Below are positions 50,707 through 60,767 of a DNA stretch of 64,000 nucleotides, piece after piece; positions within the stretch are counted from its first letter, which is position 1; the number at the start of each line of letters is the position of its first letter. A program made the translations under genes and the position numbers. Location of the stretch: assembly GCF_039544165.1 (NCBI RefSeq), contig NZ_BAABLD010000007.1, positions 186,001 to 250,000 of the forward strand, in the 5' to 3' direction. The notes beneath the pieces are model-generated. The model made no database searches, had not been told where the DNA came from, and saw only the letters and a program-made list of their open reading frames with translations. This DNA comes from Viridibacterium curvum (lineage in GTDB: Bacteria > Pseudomonadota > Gammaproteobacteria > Burkholderiales > Rhodocyclaceae).

Positions 50707-53235
50707 ATGTCATCCATCCGTTTCACCACGTATCGGGCTCGGCGAGCGGCTTTGTGGCTCGCCGGCCTCGTGTTTGCAGGCTTTGGACTGCAGGCACAGG
50801 CAAGCGATCTGACAGACTGGCAGGCCAGCGATTGCGTAAGCTGTCATGGCAGTGCGGGCAATTACGTTGTTGCGCCGTCGATTTCTTCAAGCTACGGCAA
50901 GATCCTTGCCGTGTCCGCGTCTTGGATGAGCGATGACACGAGCTTCCGCAACAAGCTCAAGGCGAGTGTCGCCCCAATGGGGGATAGTAATGGTCCCGCG
51001 CCGAACTCCGGTTATGGCTACACCCTTTCGAATGCGCAGATCACGGCGTACCGTAATTTCCTGCTGTCGGCGCGCAACGCCGTAGTCAGCACCCCGAGTT
51101 TCTCGAACACCTCGGTGGGTAGCAACAGCACGGCCAACATCACGATCACCAATATGCGTGGCGCGGAAATCACCTACGGCGCCCCCAGCATCACCAGTGG
51201 TAGCAGCGACTACAGCATTACTGCTGAGTCCTGCCCGACGCGTGTCGTTCCGGTAGATGGCGGTACCTGCACCATCACCGTACGGTTTGCGCCCTCCACT
51301 TTCGGTTCGCGTAACGGTTCGCTGGATTTCTCTTTCGTCAATAACGGTCAGGACCCTACGCCACCGTCGCGTTCGATCACGCTCACCGGCACCGGCTTGG
51401 GCCCGTCGTTCTCGATCGCTTCGTCCACGCTGACCTTCTCGACGATGGAAGGGACGAACACAACGCAGTCCACGACCATCTCGAACAATGGCAACGCAAG
51501 CATGACGCTGGGCACACTCAGCTTCTCTGGCGCGGCGTCGGGCGACTACTCGCTGGGAGCAGGCAACACCTGTGTGGCTGGTGGCGTCATTGCTGCAGCG
51601 GGTTCGTGCACACTGGTTGTGCGATTCGCGCCGGGGAGCGGTACGGTGGGGACGCGTAACGCTTCACTGAGCGTGACGCATAACGCATCAGGCAGCCCGC
51701 AAGCGGTCACGCTCAATGGCACCTCAACGGCAGCGCCTGCGGCGCACATCACGCTCACGCAGTCCACATTGACGTTTGGCAGCGTGCAGCTGGGCAGCAG
51801 TCTTGCTGCGAGCGCGGTGACGATAACCAACACCGGGGATGCCGATCTGAGCTGGAGTGGCCTGACTCTGGGTGGTAGCGTCCCGGGCGACTACTCGCGC
51901 AGCGGCACTTGTGCGCTGGGTACGCCAGTGACTGCCAATGGCGGCACCTGCACCATTATCATGACCTTTTCGCCCAGCGCGCTGGGCAGCCGTACGGCAT
52001 CGCTGACACTGGCTTCCAATGCGAATAACGGCTCGCAGCTGATTACGCTCTCTGGTACCGGCATTCCCGTTCCTGCACCGCAGGTTTCGCTGAGCCCAAC
52101 GACTCTGAGCTTTGGCACGCAGACAGTTGGCGGCCTGTATCCGGCCAAGACTGTCACGCTAACCAACTCCGGTACGGCGACGCTGAACATCTCGTCGCTG
52201 AGTGTCTCGGGCGCTTCGTTCTCGCTCGTGACAGCATCGCCTTGCGGTTCATCGTTGGCGGCGGGGGCATCGTGCAGCATCGATATCCGCTTCAGTCCCG
52301 CATCGGTGGCGGCGTCGATTACCGGCACGCTGAATCTCAGCTCCAACGCTGCAGGTTCGCCGCATTCCGTACCGCTGGATGGCTCCGGCAGCGCAACGGC
52401 AGCGCCGGTGCTGGCTTGGCAGACGACGTCCCCCTTCAATTTCGGCACGGTTGCAGCAGGCTCGATCTCTGCCGAGCAACAGGCGACCCTTAAGAACATG
52501 GGCCCTGGCGGGGCGACCTTGAATCTCGTCAACATCGTGGGTGCGAATTCGAGCAGCTTCACTGTCGACCTGAGCGGTTGTTCGGTCGGCGCCGCGTTCT
52601 ATGAAGGCCAGACTTGCCTCGTGAAGGTGCGCTTCGCGCCGGCTTCGCTGGGCACCAAGCAGGCTGCGGTGCAGGTCGTGTCGACCGGTACTTCGCCCGG
52701 CGCGTTTGATCTGCAGGGCACGGGCTCGGGTGGTGCTGCGGCGAACATCAGTTTGTCGGCAACTTCACTGAGTTTCGGCTACCTCAAGGTCGGTGAAGGG
52801 TCGGCTCCGGTCGAGCTGCGCATGCGCAACTCGGGAAGCGATGCCTTGCATATCGACAAGATTACGCTGAGTGGGCAGTACGCCATCCAGTACAAGACCT
52901 GTCCGCTGCCGCCGTTCGATCTCTCGCCTGGCTTCGAATGTGCCGTGACGCTGACCTTCCTGCCGTCCTCGCCGGGTGCGGGGGGCGGTAGCCTGCGAAT
53001 CGAGTCGAATGCAGCAGACACACCGAACGCCATCGTTACGCTCAATGGCCAGGCCGAGGGTACGACTCAGACCTCCACCGGTACGCTTGGTGGTGGGGGC
53101 GGTGGCTGCTCGATCGCCAATGGCGAATCTCCTTTTGATCCGACGCTCTGGTTGATCGTGTTGGTTGCTGCAGGTGTGCTGGTGTATCGCAGCAGGCAAG
53201 TGCGTCGCGCGACGGAAGACAGGGAGCAGCCGTGA
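50707..53235 (+). CDS. JDVT-CTERM protein with CXXCH domain and six ASH-like repeats
   Basis: 842 residues. Signal peptide (ends QAQA-S); a small c-type haem domain with CVSCHG at Cys43; six repeats of about 105 residues with the choice-of-anchor D/ASH pattern (LTFG...V.ITN.G...L......G..F, then C...ADGGTCTI.V.F.P); and a C-terminal sorting signal: GGGGGGCSIANGESPFDPTL, a membrane helix (WLIVLVAAGVLVY), and a basic tail (RSRQVRRATED). Cys801 is the invariant cysteine of JDVT-CTERM. The protein should be exported, cut in the membrane by the next gene's product and presented at the surface. Confidence 0.85.
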   Translation: MSSIRFTTYRARRAALWLAGLVFAGFGLQAQASDLTDWQASDCVSCHGSAGNYVVAPSISSSYGKILAVSASWMSDDTSFRNKLKASVAPMGDSNGPAPNSGYGYTLSNAQITAYRNFLLSARNAVVSTPSFSNTSVGSNSTANITITNMRGAEITYGAPSITSGSSDYSITAESCPTRVVPVDGGTCTITVRFAPSTFGSRNGSLDFSFVNNGQDPTPPSRSITLTGTGLGPSFSIASSTLTFSTMEGTNTTQSTTISNNGNASMTLGTLSFSGAASGDYSLGAGNTCVAGGVIAAAGSCTLVVRFAPGSGTVGTRNASLSVTHNASGSPQAVTLNGTSTAAPAAHITLTQSTLTFGSVQLGSSLAASAVTITNTGDADLSWSGLTLGGSVPGDYSRSGTCALGTPVTANGGTCTIIMTFSPSALGSRTASLTLASNANNGSQLITLSGTGIPVPAPQVSLSPTTLSFGTQTVGGLYPAKTVTLTNSGTATLNISSLSVSGASFSLVTASPCGSSLAAGASCSIDIRFSPASVAASITGTLNLSSNAAGSPHSVPLDGSGSATAAPVLAWQTTSPFNFGTVAAGSISAEQQATLKNMGPGGATLNLVNIVGANSSSFTVDLSGCSVGAAFYEGQTCLVKVRFAPASLGTKQAAVQVVSTGTSPGAFDLQGTGSGGAAANISLSATSLSFGYLKVGEGSAPVELRMRNSGSDALHIDKITLSGQYAIQYKTCPLPPFDLSPGFECAVTLTFLPSSPGAGGGSLRIESNAADTPNAIVTLNGQAEGTTQTSTGTLGGGGGGCSIANGESPFDPTLWLIVLVAAGVLVYRSRQVRRATEDREQP

Positions 53236-53642
53236 GTGCTACCTGGCAGGCACAGGCCAGCGGTCGGGCGTCCGCCTTCCCATGGCGGACCCTGCTGCTT
53301 GCCGGCGCGCTGCTCATCCCGGCAGGGGGTATGGCAGGGCAGACCCTGCTGACCTGGCAGGCCGTCGTCCTGTTGCTGCTGGCGCCAGTGGCGGAAGAGG
53401 TGATTTTCCGTATGGGCCTGCAAGCATCGTTGCTCGAGCGGCAGCTTGCACCATGGTGCGCGAACCTGTTGGTTGCCGTCGCCTTTGCCGTTGCGCACTG
53501 GACGGTGCGTGGTCATGTCGCGGCCTTGCTGGTAATGCTACCGGCATTGTTCATCGGAGCGGTGTACCAGCGCGAGCGCCGTGTGGCGCCCTGCGTGTGC
53601 CTGCATGCCTTGATGAATCTGGTCTGGCTGTTCCTGGCCTGA
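53232..53642 (+). CDS. mrtJ: JDVT-CTERM system intramembrane protease (CPBP/MrtJ type)
   Basis: 136 residues, an unusually small CPBP-family glutamic protease with about four membrane helices. The three motifs are visible: EEVIFR (about residues 56-61), the helix with AHW (about 86-88), and HALMNLVWLF (near 126). Its GTG start overlaps the stop of the JDVT-CTERM gene by four bases and GGGAG precedes it, so enzyme and target are cotranslated. Related MrtJ-type enzymes are assumed to process the JDVT C-terminal signal; the Cys801 target is inference here. No longer start is plausible because it would lie inside the preceding gene. Confidence 0.82.
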   Translation: MSATWQAQASGRASAFPWRTLLLAGALLIPAGGMAGQTLLTWQAVVLLLLAPVAEEVIFRMGLQASLLERQLAPWCANLLVAVAFAVAHWTVRGHVAALLVMLPALFIGAVYQRERRVAPCVCLHALMNLVWLFLA

Positions 53643-53756
53643 CATCGGGATGATTATCGGCGTGCGCGCGGATGGGCAGTTGCACGCCAGGTAGTTCCAG
53701 AATCGAATCCAGCGGCTCGCCGGCGCGGCCGTTACAAATGTTGTGAAGAGAGAGTG

Positions 53757-54803
53757 ATGAAGAACATGAGAGCGGGGTTGTTGAGGGCTATGCGCGGCGC
53801 GCTGGCGGGCTTGAGTCTCCTTCTGTGCAGTACCGCTTACGCACAGTTTGACTATGACTACTACGGCATTGCCGACGTGTCCTATGGCCACATCGCGCAA
53901 GCCGGTATCCGCGGCGAGACGCGGTTGAACAGCAATTCGCTGAGCCCGAGCTTTGTGGGCGTCACCGGCAGCTATGGGTTTGATGGGGGCTGGACTGTGG
54001 CGGGGGCTGCAGAGACATTCCTGCGTTTCCAGGATCGCAAGACCGGCCGTCGTGACTCAGACCCCATGCTGTCACGCAATGCTTTTGTCTCGTTGCGCAG
54101 CCCCTACGGCAACCTTCGCTATGGACGTTTGCAATCTCTCCTGTTTGATACCACCAACCGCTTCAACGCACTGGGCAATTCCATTTTCTCTCCGCCCATT
54201 CGTGCGCTGTTCTTCAGCGGCAACCTCGAAGGTGTGCAGGGGGATTTCTACTGGGATCGTGCTTTTGCCTACACCTCACCGAATTTCGAGGGCGGGACGC
54301 TCAACCTGATGTACGCCACGCAGAAGGGCCTCAAGCGCGGCAAATATTCATCGGGTAGCCTGGTGTGGGCCATCGGTTTGCTGGGCGTCGAATTCGCGGC
54401 TCAGGATGTGCGTGTCGACGACGGTGTCAACGACCCGACCAAGGAGAATGCATGGCAGCTGGGGGCCAACTACAACTTCGGTTTCATGAAACTGTTTGCG
54501 CTGTATTCGCGCACCAGTGATCGTTGCCTTGCGTCTCCAGACCGGAATTGCGGCAACCATGTCAGAAGTGACAACCGCTCAGTAGGCGCGTCGGTCCCGG
54601 CAGGGCCGGGCAATATCCTTTTCCAGTACGGCTATTCCAAGGCGGAAGGCGAAGCCATCGAACGCCGCCACACCATCACGAGTGCCGCTTACGTGTATTC
54701 GTACGACAGCAATATCGACATCTACGTCATCGGCATGGATGACCGCGTACAGGATCTGACTGTCGGGCAGAGTGCGGCAGCAGGGGTGCGCGTCAAGTTC
54801 TGA
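53757..54803 (+). CDS. Gram-negative general porin-like protein
   Basis: 348 residues with a signal peptide (MKNMRAGLLRAMRGALAGLSLLLCSTAYA) and the diffusive-porin pattern: YGIADVSYGH..., LSPSFVGVTGSYGFDGGWTVAGAAETFLRFQD, MLSRNAFVSLRSPYGNLRYGRLQS and final strand AAAGVRVKF. It resembles the betaproteobacterial porin_4 group. I start at the ATG at 53757; a GTG one codon earlier is possible. It stands 114 bases after mrtJ and may be independent or a distal member of that operon. Confidence 0.9.
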   Translation: MKNMRAGLLRAMRGALAGLSLLLCSTAYAQFDYDYYGIADVSYGHIAQAGIRGETRLNSNSLSPSFVGVTGSYGFDGGWTVAGAAETFLRFQDRKTGRRDSDPMLSRNAFVSLRSPYGNLRYGRLQSLLFDTTNRFNALGNSIFSPPIRALFFSGNLEGVQGDFYWDRAFAYTSPNFEGGTLNLMYATQKGLKRGKYSSGSLVWAIGLLGVEFAAQDVRVDDGVNDPTKENAWQLGANYNFGFMKLFALYSRTSDRCLASPDRNCGNHVRSDNRSVGASVPAGPGNILFQYGYSKAEGEAIERRHTITSAAYVYSYDSNIDIYVIGMDDRVQDLTVGQSAAAGVRVKF

Positions 54804-54846
54804 GATGCTTTCTTGATGTATTGGCCATCAATCAATAATCACCAAT

Positions 54847-54881
54847 AAAACAAAACCCCGCCGAGGCGGGGTTTTGTTTTT
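54847..54881. terminator. Bidirectional terminator between porin and groEL
   Basis: A perfect 16-base stem (arm AAAACAAAACCCCGCC) with a tiny loop, A-rich on one side and T-rich on the other. It can terminate both converging transcripts. Confidence 0.95.
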
Positions 54882-54944
54882 GATACAGATCTACCGGGCT
54901 CAGGCCGCGCAGTAAATGCCTGTGCGACCCGGGGCGAAAGGGCA

Positions 54945-56582
<1,638 letters not shown>

Positions 56583-56635
56583 GTTTCATGACTCCAGAAA
56601 GATTGAGGAATTCTTGGGTGCGTACGAGGCGCGGA

Positions 56636-56926
56636 TTACTTTTCAATCACGGCGAGGATGTCTTCCTCGCGGGCGACCAGCACTTCTTCGCCATTGACCT
56701 TGACGGACTGGCCGGCGTACTTACCGAACAGCACGCGGTCGCCGACCTTCACGTCGAGCGGGCGGACGCTGCCGTTTTCGAGGATCTTGCCCTTGCCCAC
56801 GGCGATGACTTCGCCTTGATCGGGCTTTTCACCAGCGCTGTCGGGGATAACGATGCCGCTGGCGGTGGTGCGCTCAGCTTCGATGCGCTTGATGATCACG
56901 CGGTCGTGCAGGGGACGAATGCTCAT
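56636..56926 (-). CDS. groES: Co-chaperonin GroES
   Basis: 96 residues: MSIRPLHDRVIIKRIEAERTTASGIVIPDSAGEKP, mobile loop, and the closing EEVLVAREEDILAVIEK. It caps the GroEL ring. The ATG at 56926 gives the invariant N-terminus; AGGAG lies just before it. First gene of the groESL operon. Confidence 0.99.
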   Translation of the reverse strand: MSIRPLHDRVIIKRIEAERTTASGIVIPDSAGEKPDQGEVIAVGKGKILENGSVRPLDVKVGDRVLFGKYAGQSVKVNGEEVLVAREEDILAVIEK

Positions 56927-57015
56927 TTCTACTCCTGAAATAAGGGTAAGCACTTGATTAAAAAGAGAACGCGAGGCGTTTTCCAGAAAACGGGAGGAGG
57001 CGTACAGATGAATTG

Positions 57016-57042
57016 TTAGCACTCAACTCCGGCGAGTGCTAA
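57016..57042 (-). promoter_or_regulatory. CIRCE operator of groESL
   Basis: TTAGCACTC-N9-GAGTGCTAA, a perfect CIRCE palindrome, about 90 bases upstream of groES. It is the binding site of the HrcA heat-shock repressor. No hrcA gene lies in this window. Confidence 0.97.
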
Positions 57043-57070
57043 TGGTAGGTGCGGCACTGCGGTAATTCAA
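57042..57070 (-). promoter_or_regulatory. Promoter of groESL
   Basis: On the minus strand TTGAAT, 17 bases, then TACCAT. The -10 hexamer abuts the CIRCE element, so HrcA binding would cover the transcription start, as expected for a vegetative promoter repressed by HrcA. Confidence 0.7.
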
Positions 57071-57341
57071 GGGGCACACAAACGGAAATTTGCTGTCGTT
57101 CGACGCCCAGATTGAGCGTTCTGTCGCTCAGATCGATAGCGCAGCCCAACAGATAGCGGGCCTCTCGTGGCCACGAGTACGGACATGCGGCCGCTCCAGG
57201 CACGACCAAACAGTTCCACCGTTCGATCGTGCCTGCTCAGTGCCCTGCAGCAGGGGGCATACCCCGCTAGCGGCATGTCGAGCCTTTTGTGAGGTGTGAC
57301 AGTGAAGCCGCAGAGAGTTCGGGTGATGCCCGCTCGCGAGG
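57071..57341. other. Intergenic region between groES and the HxlR gene
   Basis: I see no gene. The short frames have no ribosome-binding site and no recognisable protein. It may be degraded sequence. Confidence 0.45.
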
Positions 57342-57731
57342 CTAATCGCGAATCTGCGGTGCGATGAACTGCTCAGGCAGCATGGTGCCCGGTAAGTGCT
57401 TGAGCCCCCACCGTCCCATCTCTTCCAGCACCGGCCCCAGATCAGCACCTTTGCGGGTGATGAAGTATTCGGCGCGCGGCGGATTCTCCTGGTAGAGCTC
57501 CTTCTTTACCAAGCCGGCCGCTTCGAGGCGTTTCAGACGCTCGGCCAGAATATTGGTCGGTATTGCTTCCGGCGACTCCTGAAACTCCCCATAGCGCCGC
57601 TTGCCTGCCATCAGCAGGTCCCGCACCACGAGCAAGGTCCATTTGTCGCCCACGATGTCCAGGACGTTAGCGATCGGGCAGGTAGAGCGATAGCCCTCGA
57701 CGCAGGAGTTTTTGTGGGGCGATTTCATCAT
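57342..57731 (-). CDS. HxlR-family transcriptional regulator
   Basis: 129 residues. Winged helix-turn-helix with the HxlR core (CPIANVLDIVGDKWTLLVVRDLLMAGKRRYGEFQESPEAIPTNILAERLKRLEAAGLVKKELYQENPPRAEYFITRKGADLGPVL). Cysteines at the N-terminus (NSCVEGYRSTCPI) could sense electrophiles or oxidants, as in some HxlR proteins. ATG at 57731 or 57728. It diverges from the hydrolase/SDR pair; three identical-type palindromes lie between, very likely its operators. Confidence 0.9.
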   Translation of the reverse strand: MMKSPHKNSCVEGYRSTCPIANVLDIVGDKWTLLVVRDLLMAGKRRYGEFQESPEAIPTNILAERLKRLEAAGLVKKELYQENPPRAEYFITRKGADLGPVLEEMGRWGLKHLPGTMLPEQFIAPQIRD

Positions 57732-57752
57732 GTCGCCGATCCTAAGCACGTA

Positions 57753-57837
57753 GCTTGTTTTTTGCAAGTGACGTCTGTACGATGTGACTTGTAAAAAGCA
57801 AGTTACTCGTGCGTCAGGTGACTTGCAAAATGCAAGT
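57753..57837. promoter_or_regulatory. Three operator palindromes at 34-bp intervals
   Basis: Three copies of (A/G)CTTG-N7-CAAGT, at 57753-57769, 57787-57803 and 57821-57837. Centres are 34 bases apart in both intervals. They fill the 166-base divergent gap between the HxlR regulator and the hydrolase gene. The copies differ only in the AT-rich centre and the first base of copy one. Confidence 0.8.
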
Positions 57838-57897
57838 TGTCGGTCCGGTATTCGGGCCGCAGCCGAAGCCATTGGCGCAAAACCAAGGAGCTAACCC

Positions 57898-58926
57898 ATG
57901 AAAGATGCAGTTTCCAAAGCGCGGGCAACGCTTGCCCAATCCACCCAACCCGTTGAGCAAGGCCAGCTGGAGTCGCCATCACGTCGTCAGGCCCTCAGTG
58001 CAGGTGCTGCAGTTGCGGCGGTGTTTTCCGTTGCCTGGCCCCACGCTGTAAATGCGCAGGCTGGCCGCAACTCGGACGTCCGTTCCGCAACCGCAACGAC
58101 ACGGTTTGTAGAAGTCGGGGGGCGTAAGCTCGCTTACCGTTCAGTGGGCTCTGGCAAGCCCATCGTCTTGTGCAATCGTTTCCGGGGAGTGCTGGGCCTG
58201 TGGGACCCCGCCTTCATCGACGCACTCGCCGCACAGGGCTTTCAAGTCGTTACCTTCGACTATTCGGGACTCGGGCTGTCGACCGGCGAGAGGAGCTACA
58301 ACCCGGCTGCCATGGTGAAAGACGCCAAGGATCTTGTGGATGCACTGGGTCTGAAGGACGTGGTCATTGCGGGCTGGTCCATCGGCGGCATCGTCGCGCA
58401 AATCTATATGGCGATGTTCGGGCAAGACGTCAGCCACGTTGTCCTGCTGGCAACGACGCCACCCGGCAAGCTGGTCAAGCAGGCCGAACAGCTGTTCTAC
58501 GATGCTGCGGCAGTACCCGGCATCAGTCTGGACAACTTCACCACAATTTTCTTTGAGCCTGCAGATGAGGGCAGTCGCGCGGCTTCGAAGCGTTCATTCG
58601 ATCGAATCATGGCGCAGAAGATTGCGCGCAGCCCTGATGTACCCGCCGATTGGGCGATCAGCCAGATAGGCACGACGCCGCGCAATCCTGTCTTTCCGGC
58701 TGACGAGATCCTGAACGTCTTGAGGACCACCAAGACACCCATCCTGCATCTGGGGGCTGATCACGACATCATTTTCCCGATCGAGAACTGGTACGCCCTC
58801 AACGGCCAGTTGCCGACCTTGAGCCTGATCACCTATCCGAGAGCAGGTCATGGGCCGCATCACCAACATCCGGAGTCGGCTGCTGCGCAGATAGCCGCAT
58901 TCATCGCAAGTACGCGCAAGGCCTGA
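57898..58926 (+). CDS. Tat-exported alpha/beta hydrolase
   Basis: 342 residues. The N-terminus carries a twin-arginine type signal (SRRQALSAGAAVAAVFSVAWPHAVNAQ, about 28-55). The hydrolase fold shows nucleophile elbow VIAGWSIGGIVAQ, acid region HLGADHDIIFP and catalytic histidine AGHGPHHQHP. Relatives include haloperoxidase-like and ester hydrolases; the substrate is unknown. It starts 26 bases after an open divergent region, with AAGGAG before the ATG, and is followed after 43 bases by an SDR, presumably cotranscribed and HxlR-controlled. Confidence 0.85.
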   Translation: MKDAVSKARATLAQSTQPVEQGQLESPSRRQALSAGAAVAAVFSVAWPHAVNAQAGRNSDVRSATATTRFVEVGGRKLAYRSVGSGKPIVLCNRFRGVLGLWDPAFIDALAAQGFQVVTFDYSGLGLSTGERSYNPAAMVKDAKDLVDALGLKDVVIAGWSIGGIVAQIYMAMFGQDVSHVVLLATTPPGKLVKQAEQLFYDAAAVPGISLDNFTTIFFEPADEGSRAASKRSFDRIMAQKIARSPDVPADWAISQIGTTPRNPVFPADEILNVLRTTKTPILHLGADHDIIFPIENWYALNGQLPTLSLITYPRAGHGPHHQHPESAAAQIAAFIASTRKA

Positions 58927-58969
58927 TCGCAGGACTCGCCAGACCTCAACAACTTACAAAGGACACATC

Positions 58970-59728
58970 ATGAAACTCGACGGCAACACCATTCTTGTTA
59001 CAGGCGGCGGCTCAGGCATCGGCCGCGGCCTGGCCGAGGCTTTCCATCAGCGTGGCAACAAAGTCATCATCGCCGGGCGCCGAAAGGCTTTGCTCGACGA
59101 AGTTGTAGCAGCCAACCCTGGCATGGAAGCCATTGAACTGGATATTGCAAACCCGGCCAGCATCCAGTCTGTCGCTCAAACCCTCATTGCCCGCTACCCG
59201 ACTCTGAATGTGCTGGTGAATAATGCCGGTATCATGCCTTTCGACAACGCGGCCGGGCAGATCGACGAGGCGAGCGCACGTCGACTCATCGATACCAACG
59301 TGCTTGGGCCCATTCTGTTGAGCTCTGCGCTGATCGAGCATCTGAAGCGCCAACCGCGAGCAACGATCATCTACAACACATCGATCCTGGCCTACGTACC
59401 ACTGGCCCCGAGCGCAGTGTATTCAGCCACCAAAGCGGCGCTGCATTCCTACGCACTGTCACAACGCTTCATGCTGCGCGAAACAAACGTCACCGTGCAG
59501 GAAATCGCACCTCCTTGGGTGGATACCGATCTCATCAAAAAGAGCGGAGATCCGCGCGCCATGCCGGTTGATGCATTTATCGCGCAGACAATGGAGGGGC
59601 TTGCCACTGAAATCCCCGAGGTTGTCGTCGAGGCGGTCCGTCCGCTGCGAGCCAATCCCGGTCCCGGCGAGCACGCATTGATCAACGCATTCAACGCAGA
59701 GCTGGTCGCGAATCCGCCTCCGATGTAA
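58970..59728 (+). CDS. Short-chain dehydrogenase/reductase (DltE-like)
   Basis: 252 residues. Rossmann cofactor motif TGGGSGIGRGLAEAF (about residues 11-25), NNAGIM at about 84, the serine-containing strand YNTSILAYVPLAPSAV and catalytic YSATK. No obvious membrane segment. It oxidises or reduces a small alcohol or carbonyl with NAD(P); the exact substrate is unknown. AAGGAC precedes the ATG. It follows the hydrolase in an apparent two-gene operon. Confidence 0.9.
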   Translation: MKLDGNTILVTGGGSGIGRGLAEAFHQRGNKVIIAGRRKALLDEVVAANPGMEAIELDIANPASIQSVAQTLIARYPTLNVLVNNAGIMPFDNAAGQIDEASARRLIDTNVLGPILLSSALIEHLKRQPRATIIYNTSILAYVPLAPSAVYSATKAALHSYALSQRFMLRETNVTVQEIAPPWVDTDLIKKSGDPRAMPVDAFIAQTMEGLATEIPEVVVEAVRPLRANPGPGEHALINAFNAELVANPPPM

Positions 59729-59777
59729 GGCTGCAATGGGCAATGCATGCCGCTGACTTCCTTTGGTTCTTTTGCGG

Positions 59778-60005
59778 TCAGGCTTCTTCGCCCAGGAAGC
59801 CGCCGCTCGGGTGATCCCACTGCCTGGCATACAGACCGCCCTGGGCGAGCAGGAGGTCCATCGCGGCGATGGTCGACAGGCGGTGGGCAATAGTGATCAC
59901 GGCCTTGCTTTGCATGAGGCTGTAGAAGCTGTGCCGGGTAGCGGCTTCGACTTCCGAGTCGAGTGCGCTGGTCGCTTCGTCGAACCGCAGGATGAGCTCG
60001 ATTTC
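59778..60005 (-). pseudogene. Truncated ABC-transporter ATPase fragment
   Basis: Reads RFDEATSALDSEVEAATRHSF...VITIAHRLSTIAAMD, then LLLAQGGLYARQWDHPSGGFLGEEA. It aligns with the C-terminal end of the ABC protein at 63428-64000 (LLDEATSALDSEVEAAIQHSL, IAHRLSTIAAMD, LLAQGGLYARLWAHQSGGFLGEET). It lacks the Walker A half and also 17 residues after the H-loop (VVMDEGRIVEEGDHA region), so it cannot be a working ATPase. It ends at the same kind of stop codon. The divergence shows the copy is old or came from a different paralogue. Confidence 0.85.
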
Positions 60006-60078
60006 TGCATTACGCTGGCAATCGTTAACCAACGTAGCAGCATTTGTCAGCGATTTTCAGTTTCCGCGCTTCAATGAC

Positions 60079-60306
60079 GCTATGCGCAGAACAACCGGCA
60101 TACCTATCCTGGACCTCGCCACCACGATTGTTGAATTTTTGATGCGTCGAGAGGCGATAGTTGTCACCAAATTCCAGATAGTGCAACGGCTGCGGGAGGC
60201 GTTGGTAGCCAGCGAATTGGACGACGCCACTGCTGCCCTTGTGGGGCGCACGATCAGCAGCCTTTTTGCGCAGAAGATACTGACAAAGATCGACACTGGC
60301 CATTAG
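60079..60306 (+). CDS. Hypothetical small protein
   Basis: 75 residues (MRRTTGIPILDLATTIVEFLMRREAIVVTKFQIVQRLREALV...SLFAQKILTKID). The helix-rich start and the final short beta segment could form a winged helix, but no family is recognised. Composition is AT-richer than the surroundings and it lies beside the ABC fragment, suggesting imported or decaying DNA. A start at 59992 is also open. Confidence 0.35.
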   Translation, partial: AMRRTTGIPILDLATTIVEFLMRREAIVVTKFQIVQRLREALVASELDDATAALVGRTISSLFAQKILTKIDTGH

Positions 60307-60758
60307 CAACCGTCGGATCACTCGCCGACTTAATTGCGCTACGAAGCAGGAAGCTGTTTCCCGCATGTATTTCTCTGAAGCTCCCTCCGCGCAGGGTTAA
60401 TACTCTCGGTCTGAGTGGAGCAGACAAAGAGAACTCTCACGTAACGCGACTCGTCAGGATGGTTTTTGTGGTGAGAGTCTTTTCGAGTTGTTGATTGATT
60501 CGATTTTCTACGCTCGCAATGGGTGGCGAACAACATTTGCAGGGGCTCGTATGGACTGCGAGAGGCAACACACGTGGGTGCGTGGGCTTGTCAAGCGCTT
60601 TGGCGGTGCGGGAGGCGGCCGTTTGTGCGGGACAGCCGGCGGCATGTTGGTGCCGCTGACCGCACATCTGCTCTGCAAAAGCATTGGCACCTGAATGACT
60701 TGAGCCAGCCTGCGTGGACTTGCACCATCGAGGTTTACTCTATTTTTCGTGGGATGCC
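60307..60758. other. Intergenic region, no gene seen
   Basis: About 450 bases without a supported gene. The only structure noted is an inverted repeat ACTCTCAC (60433) / GTGAGAGT (60471) with a 30-base loop. The promoter of the following lipoprotein gene should lie near its right end. Confidence 0.45.
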
Positions 60759-60767
60759 ATGCCTGCC

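Noticed and set aside
53690..53720. GAATCGAATCC-like sequence resembling a tRNA T arm
   Set aside because: No matching acceptor stem, anticodon arm or D arm could be found around it.
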